Assembly: GCF_024171955.1 (NCBI RefSeq)
Contig: NZ_JAMTCS010000008.1
Location: 124,001 to 188,000, forward strand
Direction: 5' to 3'
DNA from: Promicromonospora thailandica
GTDB lineage: Bacteria > Actinomycetota > Actinomycetes > Actinomycetales > Cellulomonadaceae
Length of the DNA stretch: 64,000 nucleotides
The notes under the pieces are model-generated. The model did no database searches and was not told the DNA's origin. It was given only the letters and a program-made list of their open reading frames with translations. Position 1 is the first letter of the stretch. Every line of letters begins with the position of its first letter. Positions 58,468 to 64,000 of this stretch are shown piece by piece. Position numbers and translations under genes: made by a program.

Positions 58468-59505
58468 ATGGACCGCAGCGGGACGGCAGCGCGACCCACG
58501 CTCGAACAGGTGGCCCGGGCCGCCGGCGTCTCGAAGGCCACGGCGTCCAAGGTGCTCAACCACCGCCCGCACATCTCGGAGCAGACCCGCCGACGGGTGG
58601 AGCAGGCGATCGACGAGCTCGGCTACGTCCCGACCACCGGACCGCGCGAGCGCGACCGGCTGCGCAAGGTCAACGTCGTCTTCAGCACGCTCGCCAACCT
58701 CTACTCGATGCACGTGCTGGAGGGGATCGTCGCGGCGGCGCACGCGCAGCACGTCGAGGTGCTCGTCGACCGGACCGACCCGGCCCAGGAGGACGGGCCG
58801 CTCTCGCCGGCCTGGAGCCGCCGCATGGCAGCGCAGGAGCACGTGGGCGTCATCGCCGTGACGGCGGAGCTCACCGCCGAGCAGCGGGACCAGATCAGCG
58901 CGCTCGGGCTCAGCGTCGTCCTGATCGACCCTCTCAACCCGCTCGACGACGAGGTGGTCTCGGTGGGGGCGACGAACTTCACCGGGGGCCTGCAGGCCAC
59001 CCGGCACCTCCTGGACCTGGGTCATCGCCGCATCGCGTACGCGGGCGGCCCGCCCGGCTCCGTCGCCTCGCACGAGCGCCTGCAGGGCTACCTCAGCGCG
59101 ATGTCGTCGGCCTCGGCGCCGGTCGACCCGGCGCTCGTGCTCGCCGGCGAGTTCACCGTCCCCGCGGGCCTCGAGATGGCGGGCGTGCTCCTCGACGGGC
59201 CCCACCCGCCCACCGCGATCTTCGCCGGGTGCGACGCCTCGGCGCTCGGTGTGATCGAGGCGGCCCGCCAGCGCGGCCTGCGCGTGCCGCAGGACCTGTC
59301 CGTCGTCGGATTCGACGACACCGCCATGGCGGTGTCCAGCGCTCCCCCGCTGACCACCGTGCGCCAGCCCATCAGCGACATGGGCCGGGTCGCGCTGCGC
59401 ACCCTGCTGCAGCAGGCGCGCGGCGAACGGGCTGACTCCCACCACGTGCAGCTGTCGACCCAGCTCGTGGTCCGCGGCTCCACGGCCGCGCCGGCCCGTC
59501 CGTAG
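58468..59505 (+). CDS. LacI-family transcriptional regulator
   Basis: 345 aa after GAGGAGG. HTH PTLEQVARAAGVSKATASKVLNHRPHISEQTRRRVEQAIDELGYVP and a periplasmic-binding-protein-like effector domain ending VPQDLSVVGFDDTAMAVSSAPPLTTVRQP are complete. It should repress the divergent sugar transporter operon until the sugar is present. Confidence 0.94.
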   Translation: MDRSGTAARPTLEQVARAAGVSKATASKVLNHRPHISEQTRRRVEQAIDELGYVPTTGPRERDRLRKVNVVFSTLANLYSMHVLEGIVAAAHAQHVEVLVDRTDPAQEDGPLSPAWSRRMAAQEHVGVIAVTAELTAEQRDQISALGLSVVLIDPLNPLDDEVVSVGATNFTGGLQATRHLLDLGHRRIAYAGGPPGSVASHERLQGYLSAMSSASAPVDPALVLAGEFTVPAGLEMAGVLLDGPHPPTAIFAGCDASALGVIEAARQRGLRVPQDLSVVGFDDTAMAVSSAPPLTTVRQPISDMGRVALRTLLQQARGERADSHHVQLSTQLVVRGSTAAPARP

Positions 59506-59519
59506 CCGGCCGGCTGTGC

Positions 59520-59548
59520 CGGTCCGGGACGGTCCGGGGCGGTCCGGA
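59520..59548. repeat. Three tandem 10-bp repeats
   Basis: CGGTCCGGGA, CGGTCCGGGG and CGGTCCGGAT follow each other directly between the convergent LacI and RidA stops. No terminator stem is obvious; an AGCCGGCCGGCT palindrome lies just before. Confidence 0.6.
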
Positions 59549-59971
59549 TCAGTGCAGCTCGTCGCGGACCGCGGCGACCGCCTCCACCTCCACGAGCTGG
59601 CCGGGGTACCCGAGCACCGTGACGCCCAGCAGCGTGCCGGGCGGCTCGTGGCCGGAGAACGCCTCGTGCACCACGTCCCAGGCGGCGACCAGCTCCTCGC
59701 GGTCGGTCGTGGCGACCAGGACCCGGATGTTGAGCACGTCCACGAGCCGGGCGCCGGCCGCGTCGAGCGCGACCGTCAGGTTCGACATGGCGTGCGCGGC
59801 CTGGCCGGGGACGTCGCCCGGCAGGCTGACGTCCCCGTCCTGGTCGATCGGGCACGCCCCGGCGAGGAACACCGGGCGGGAGCCGGCAGGCACCGTCGCC
59901 GCGTACGCGTACGGCCGGGACCGCGACACGCGCACGTCGGCCGTGGGAGCGGCTGCGCCGCAGGTCGGCAT
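59549..59971 (-). CDS. RidA/YjgF-family protein
   Basis: 140 aa. SRSRPYAYAATVPAGSRPVFLAGACPIDQDGDV, QAAHAMSNLTVALDAAGARLVDVLNIRVLV and the C-terminal VEVEAVAAVRD follow the family pattern, but the canonical imine-hydrolysing Arg105 region reads GYPGQLVEVEAVA, so enamine/imine deaminase activity is uncertain. The start is uncertain: ATG 59971 overlaps the promoter of the divergent hydrolase. Confidence 0.8.
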   Translation of the reverse strand: MPTCGAAAPTADVRVSRSRPYAYAATVPAGSRPVFLAGACPIDQDGDVSLPGDVPGQAAHAMSNLTVALDAAGARLVDVLNIRVLVATTDREELVAAWDVVHEAFSGHEPPGTLLGVTVLGYPGQLVEVEAVAAVRDELH

Positions 59972-59982
59972 ACGATCCGCAG
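59971..59982 (+). promoter_or_regulatory. Leaderless promoter of the alpha/beta hydrolase gene
   Basis: TACGAT at 59971-59976 is followed after six bases by the GTG start at 59983, as in leaderless actinobacterial mRNAs. The -10 element overlaps the start codon assigned to the divergent RidA gene. Confidence 0.5.
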
Positions 59983-60957
59983 GTGCCTGGTTCCCCCGAC
60001 GTCGCGCTCGACTGGCGTACCGACCATCTGCTCGGCGCACCGTTCCAGGAGGCCCCGCTCGGGCCGGCCACGCTGGTCCGCTACCCGCACCCGCCCGACG
60101 CGCCCGCCCCGCGCGTCGCCGTCGTCCACGTGCACGGCTACAACGACTACTTCTTCCAGGAGCACCTGGCCCGCGCGTTCGCCGCCGCCGGGTACGCGTT
60201 CTACGCCGTCGACCTGCGCGCCGCGGGGCGGTCGCTGCGGCCCGGCCAGCTGCCGCACTTCGTGATGGACCTGCGCGAGCAGGCCACCGACATCGCCGCG
60301 GCGTCGCGCACCGTGCGGGGCCTGGAGCCGGGGCTGCCGCTCGTCGTGCACGCGCACTCCACGGGCGGGCTGACCGCCGCGCTGTGGGCGCACGCGCACC
60401 GCAACGCCGCGGGAGCCGACGCCGGGCCCGACCTGCTGGTGCTCGACTCCCCGTTCCTGGACCTGCGCGCCCCGCAGTGGAAGCGCACCGTCGGCACCCG
60501 GTTCCTGGACACGGTGGGACACCTCGCGGCGACCGCGATCGTCAACGACGGCCCGTCCCGGTACGCCGAGCACCTGCTGGCCGCGAACGGCGGACGCTGG
60601 CAGTTCGACACGACCCTCAAGCGCCCCGAGGGAGTGCCCAGCCGGGTCGGCTGGTTCGTCGCCGTGCGCCGCGGGCAGGCGCGCGTCGCCGCGGGCCTGG
60701 AGATCGCGTGCCCGGTGCTGCTGGCCCGGTCCGACACGTCGGGGCCCGACACGCTCGACAACCCGCTGCTCGACGCGCAGGACACGGTGCTCGACGTCGA
60801 GCAGATGGCCGCCCTCGTCCCCTGCCTCGGCGCTGACGTCACCGAGCTGGTCGTGCCCGGCGGCGTGCACGACCTCACGCTCTCGGCACGCGGTCCGCGC
60901 GAAGCCTACCTGCACGGCATGCTCCAATGGGCGGACAGCCGACTGACCGACACGTGA
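59983..60957 (+). CDS. Alpha/beta hydrolase (monoglyceride-lipase-like)
   Basis: 324 aa from GTG 59983. VAVVHVHGYNDYFFQEHLARAFAAAGYAFYAVDLRAAGRS and the nucleophile elbow VVHAHSTGGLTAA are clear (Ser in HSTGG); a late VVPGGVHDLTL gives the His. The pattern HVHGYNDYFF is that of serine aminopeptidase S33/Hydrolase_4 proteins. It lies 10 bp upstream of the GDPD gene, hinting at lipid or glycerol-ester use. Confidence 0.88.
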   Translation: MPGSPDVALDWRTDHLLGAPFQEAPLGPATLVRYPHPPDAPAPRVAVVHVHGYNDYFFQEHLARAFAAAGYAFYAVDLRAAGRSLRPGQLPHFVMDLREQATDIAAASRTVRGLEPGLPLVVHAHSTGGLTAALWAHAHRNAAGADAGPDLLVLDSPFLDLRAPQWKRTVGTRFLDTVGHLAATAIVNDGPSRYAEHLLAANGGRWQFDTTLKRPEGVPSRVGWFVAVRRGQARVAAGLEIACPVLLARSDTSGPDTLDNPLLDAQDTVLDVEQMAALVPCLGADVTELVVPGGVHDLTLSARGPREAYLHGMLQWADSRLTDT

Positions 60958-60967
60958 GGTGCAGCAA

Positions 60968-61741
60968 GTGACCTATTTCGAGGGGCCGTTCCAGGCCCTC
61001 GCCCACCGCGGCTTCGCGCACGCCTCGGCGGGCACCGAGGGCCTGGAGAACTCGCTCGCGGCCTTCGGCGCCGCCGTCGACCTGGGCTACCGGTACGTGG
61101 AGACCGACGCGCACGGCACGGTCGACGGCGTCGCGGTGGCCCTGCACGACGAGTCCCTGGACCGCACCACCGACGGCACCGGCCTGGTGGCCGAGCTGCC
61201 GTGGTCCGAGGTGTCCGAGGCGCGGATCGGCGGCGTCGAACCCGTGCCCCTGCTGGAGGACGTGCTGGCCGGCTGGCCCGACCTGCGGGTCAACATCGAC
61301 GTCAAGCACACCTCCGGCGTCGGCCCGGTCGCCCGGGCCGTCGAGCGGACGGCGTCCTGGGACCGCGTGTGCGTCACCTCCTTCGACCCGGCCCGACGGC
61401 GCGCCACGCTGGCCCGGCTCTCCCGGCCCGTGGCGACGTCGGCGGGCCGCAAGGAGATCGCGCGCTTCCTCGCCGGGGTGCGCCTGCGCGTGCGCCCCCT
61501 GTCCCGCATCGCCCTCGAGCACGTGGACGCGCTCCAGGTGCCCGTGCGCGAGGACCGGGTGCGGGTCGTGGACCCTGCCTCGATCGCCGCGGCCCACGCG
61601 CTCGGCAAGCGGGTGCACGTCTGGACGGTCAACGACACCGCCGAGATGGAGCGCCTGATCGACGAGGGCGTGGACGGGCTGGTCACCGACCGCGCGGACC
61701 TGCTCAAGGAGGTGCTGGTCCGGCGCGGGCTGTGGGAGTGA
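60968..61741 (+). CDS. Glycerophosphodiester phosphodiesterase
   Basis: 257 aa. GTG 60968 is chosen since GAGGTG lies seven bases upstream; GTG 60959 would overlap the ribosome site. ALAHRGFAH, ENSLAAFGAAVDLGYRYVETDAHGTVDG, HDESLDRTTDGTG and VNIDVKH give the full GDPD catalytic and metal set; the end VHVWTVNDTAEMERLIDEGVDGLVTDRAD is typical. No signal peptide, so cytoplasmic. Splits glycerophosphodiesters into glycerol 3-phosphate and alcohol. Confidence 0.94.
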   Translation: MTYFEGPFQALAHRGFAHASAGTEGLENSLAAFGAAVDLGYRYVETDAHGTVDGVAVALHDESLDRTTDGTGLVAELPWSEVSEARIGGVEPVPLLEDVLAGWPDLRVNIDVKHTSGVGPVARAVERTASWDRVCVTSFDPARRRATLARLSRPVATSAGRKEIARFLAGVRLRVRPLSRIALEHVDALQVPVREDRVRVVDPASIAAAHALGKRVHVWTVNDTAEMERLIDEGVDGLVTDRADLLKEVLVRRGLWE

Positions 61742-61760
61742 GGCGAGGCCGGGGCGCACC

Positions 61761-62531
61761 TCACTCGCAGCCGACGCCGTCCCCGTCACGGTCCAGGTGG
61801 GAGGCGTAGCCGGGATCGCCCGCGTAGACAGGGGCCGCACCGGCGGCGCGCGCCGCGTCGCAGTTCTCGTAGTACACCGACCCGCCGGAGTCCTCCTCCG
61901 TCGTCCCGGTGCCGCCGCCCGACGCGAATGCGGCCGCCTCGGCCGACTCCACCGCGTCCTCGCGTTCCGCGACCTCGGACTCCCGTGTCTCGACCTGCGT
62001 CTCAGCGGTCTCGACCGCGGCCTCGCGCTCCTTCAGCACCGTCTCCTTCTCCTTCACGCCCGAGACGCGCGCCGCCAGGTCCTTCTTCCCGGTGGCCAGT
62101 GCCGCCTGGTCCGCCTCCAGGGCCTCCCGCTCCTCGGCGAGCGCGGCGACCTGCGCCTCGGCCCGGGTGCGGGCATCGGCCGCCTCGGCCTCCGCGTCCT
62201 CCACGGCCGCGGACGCCGACGCCTCCGCGCGGGCCACCGCGTCCCCGGTCTGTCCGGCGCTGCCCGCCGCGATGCCGAGGCAGAAGACCACGACGGCACC
62301 GACAGCGCTCGCGGCGACGACGAGGGGACGCCGCCGCGAGCGCGCGCTCGGCTCTCCTGGGACGTCGACGGCCACGGCGTCGCTGCCGATCAGCGCCGTG
62401 TCGGGCACCTCGACCCAGAGCTGCCAGCCGGCGGGCACGGTCCACTCGGGGTTGGGCTGCCAGTCCGCGTCCGGCGTCCATCCCGCCGGCGGAGCGGGCC
62501 AGGTGGGTGGGAGGTTGTAGACCTTGCGCAT
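61761..62531 (-). CDS. Membrane protein with coiled coil and Excalibur domain
   Basis: 256 aa from ATG 62531. A Trp/Pro-rich cytoplasmic part (NLPPTWPAPPAGWTPDADWQPNPEW) precedes a TM (PLVVAASAVGAVVVFCLGIAAGSAG), a long Ala/Glu coiled coil (about residues 100-195) and a C-terminal Excalibur calcium-binding domain (YYENCDAARAAG, DRDGDGVGCE). The last domain has the DxDxDGxxCE motif. It should lie outside the membrane. Role unknown. Converges on the GDPD gene. Confidence 0.85.
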   Translation of the reverse strand: MRKVYNLPPTWPAPPAGWTPDADWQPNPEWTVPAGWQLWVEVPDTALIGSDAVAVDVPGEPSARSRRRPLVVAASAVGAVVVFCLGIAAGSAGQTGDAVARAEASASAAVEDAEAEAADARTRAEAQVAALAEEREALEADQAALATGKKDLAARVSGVKEKETVLKEREAAVETAETQVETRESEVAEREDAVESAEAAAFASGGGTGTTEEDSGGSVYYENCDAARAAGAAPVYAGDPGYASHLDRDGDGVGCE

Positions 62532-62672
62532 GGGGGCTCCTCTCGGTCGGCGCCCGTGCGGACGCGACGTGTGCTCCCCTGCCCCGGGAACGCTAGACCT
62601 GTGACCGGCGCGGACGCCCGGTAAGTCGGCCAAGATCACCCGGACTCCCCGTCACCGGGCGGGTACCGCCGG

Positions 62673-63575
62673 TCAGGATCCGCCGCCCGAGTCACCGCCG
62701 CCACCGGAGTCGCCGCCGCCCCAGCCGCCCGAGTCGCCGCCCCAGCCGCTGGGCCCGCCGCCGTCCCCCGAGCCTGACCCCGTGCCTGATCCCGTGCCTG
62801 GCGTGCTCGACCACGTGGGGTCGCTGCCCCAGGTGTCGCCGCCGGTCCACCCGTCGTCGCCCGACCAGGCGTCCCGGCTCCGGCCGCCGGACCAGCCGCT
62901 GTCGGGCACGACACCGGTGTCGCCGTACGGTCTGCCCGGGCCGGCGCCCACGACACCGGCCTGCGCGCCGCCGTCGTCGGTCGCGGGGACCGGACGCCGC
63001 GCGTCCGCACGCCCGCCGCGCTCCGTACCGGCCCTGCCTCCGGTGCTTCCCCCGGCGCCGGGCGCCGCCCGGTTGCCCAGGCGGGTGCTGACCGCCCACA
63101 GTGTCTGCCCGCCCGCGGTGAGGATCCGGGCGGGTCCTTCGACCCGTTCGCCGTCGAACAGCTCGACGGACGCCGATCCCTGCCCCAGGGCGTCGGTGGA
63201 CGTGCCCGTGGCGAACAGCAGGTGGAGGTAGCGCTCCTCGCCGCGGTGGCGCACCACGACGGTGCGCATCGGCCGGCCCGCGACCGTGCGCTCCTGTGCG
63301 ACCGCCACGCCGGGCAGCGTGAGGGAGACGGCGCCGCGCGCCGCACGGCTCCAGGCGGCGCGGTTGCGGACGACGCGCCGCAGCTGCACGCCCACCAGGA
63401 CGAGGCCGCCCAGGACCACCAGGAGGACGAAGACCCGCACCGGCGACGCGTCGTCGGGCAGGAGGGGCCACACGCTCCAGCTCATGACGCCGATGACGAC
63501 CAGCCGGAACACCAGGGTGAAGAAGCCGCGCCGGCCGGCCTGGCGCGCGGCTCGGAAGGCGGGGTCGAGATTCAC
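62673..63575 (-). CDS. Membrane protein with long Gly/Ser/Trp tail
   Basis: 300 aa from GTG 63575. Two TM segments (FRLVVIGVMSWSVWPLLP and VFVLLVVLGGLVLVGVQL), a beta-rich middle (VAVAQERTVAGRPMRTVVVRHRGEERYLHLLFA) and a Gly/Ser/Asp/Trp low-complexity C-terminus (from about residue 175) ending in SGGGGDSGGGS. The tail would be extended and flexible. Function unknown. Confidence 0.7.
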   Translation of the reverse strand: MNLDPAFRAARQAGRRGFFTLVFRLVVIGVMSWSVWPLLPDDASPVRVFVLLVVLGGLVLVGVQLRRVVRNRAAWSRAARGAVSLTLPGVAVAQERTVAGRPMRTVVVRHRGEERYLHLLFATGTSTDALGQGSASVELFDGERVEGPARILTAGGQTLWAVSTRLGNRAAPGAGGSTGGRAGTERGGRADARRPVPATDDGGAQAGVVGAGPGRPYGDTGVVPDSGWSGGRSRDAWSGDDGWTGGDTWGSDPTWSSTPGTGSGTGSGSGDGGGPSGWGGDSGGWGGGDSGGGGDSGGGS

Positions 63576-63620
63576 GACTCCGAGGATAATGTCCGGTTCG
63601 CCCGGAACGGTGTCACGCCA

Positions 63621-63692
63621 CTCCCCTTCGAGACCGAGGTTGCTTCGCTTTGAGGCGGCTCACAGCGAAGCAACCTCGGTCTCGAAGGGGAG
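63621..63692. repeat. Perfect 29-bp inverted repeat downstream of aroB
   Basis: Positions 63621-63649 are exactly complementary to 63664-63692, with a 14-nt loop; the left arm starts CTCCCCTTCGAGACC and ends TTGCTTCGCT. It begins 23 bp after the aroB stop on the minus strand. It could act as a terminator, but its length and perfection suggest a mobile palindromic repeat as well. Confidence 0.8.
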
Positions 63693-63715
63693 GACGGCGG
63701 GGCCGGGCGGGCGGG

Positions 63716-64000
<285 letters not shown>

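Overview
The window is very GC-rich, densely packed chromosomal DNA with many ATGA, GTGA and TTGA start/stop overlaps. Its gene order is the conserved actinobacterial housekeeping order: pgsA-DUF881-sbp-DUF881-garA-ftsR, hisE-hisG, the riboflavin cluster, rpe, rsmB-fmt-priA-metK-coaBC-rpoZ-gmk-mihF, pyrF-carB-carA-pyrC-pyrB-pyrR, nusB-efp-aroQ and aroB. Actinobacteria-only proteins (mIHF, helicase-dead PriA, GarA, FtsR) and the LacI/ABC sugar genes suggest a member of the Micrococcales near Cellulomonadaceae/Promicromonosporaceae; the family-level placement is inference.

Layout. 1-5.8 kb: minus-strand membrane/cell-division cluster (CDP-alcohol phosphatidyltransferase, two DUF881 proteins around Sbp, the FHA regulator GarA, the MerR regulator FtsR, a DUF151 nuclease-family protein and a second MerR). 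6-8 kb: DEAD-box RNA helicase. 8-15.5 kb: hisG/hisE and a riboflavin operon (ribD-ribE-ribBA-ribH) under an FMN riboswitch, with a lipoprotein gene that carries a nested palindromic element. 15.5-27.5 kb: small membrane genes and the core rsmB-to-mihF run. 27.5-30.1 kb: a secreted SGNH hydrolase with its own operator, on the opposite strand. 30-39.3 kb: the complete PyrR-controlled pyrimidine operon. 39.4-41.5 kb: an inserted ArsR-SRPBCC-MFS unit. 41.6-42.6 kb: nusB-efp.

42.6-63.7 kb interrupts the usual efp-aroQ-aroB neighbourhood and is the accessory part. Next to aroQ is a compact island: a Pycsar-effector-like 2TM protein (DUF5706/PycTM type), a SatD-like protein with a C-terminal HTH paired with a DUF3307 membrane protein, and a second SatD-HTH protein bracketed by intact aroQ and a fragment matching the aroQ 3' end. 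Both SatD proteins keep two Asp-containing motifs placed as in class III nucleotide cyclases, so this may be a nucleotide-signalling or defence module. It is the best candidate here for an undescribed system, but its function is hypothesis only. Further along are a SoxR regulon (SoxR box, quinone oxidoreductase, MFS), a scar made of two broken genes, an ECF41-type sigma factor overlapping an MFS gene, a LacI-controlled sugar ABC transporter beside a lactate-monooxygenase-like flavoenzyme, RidA, an alpha/beta hydrolase, GDPD, and envelope proteins. The window ends in the 3' end of aroB, preceded on the map by a perfect 29-bp inverted repeat.

No tRNA, rRNA, CRISPR array, transposase or integrase gene was found.
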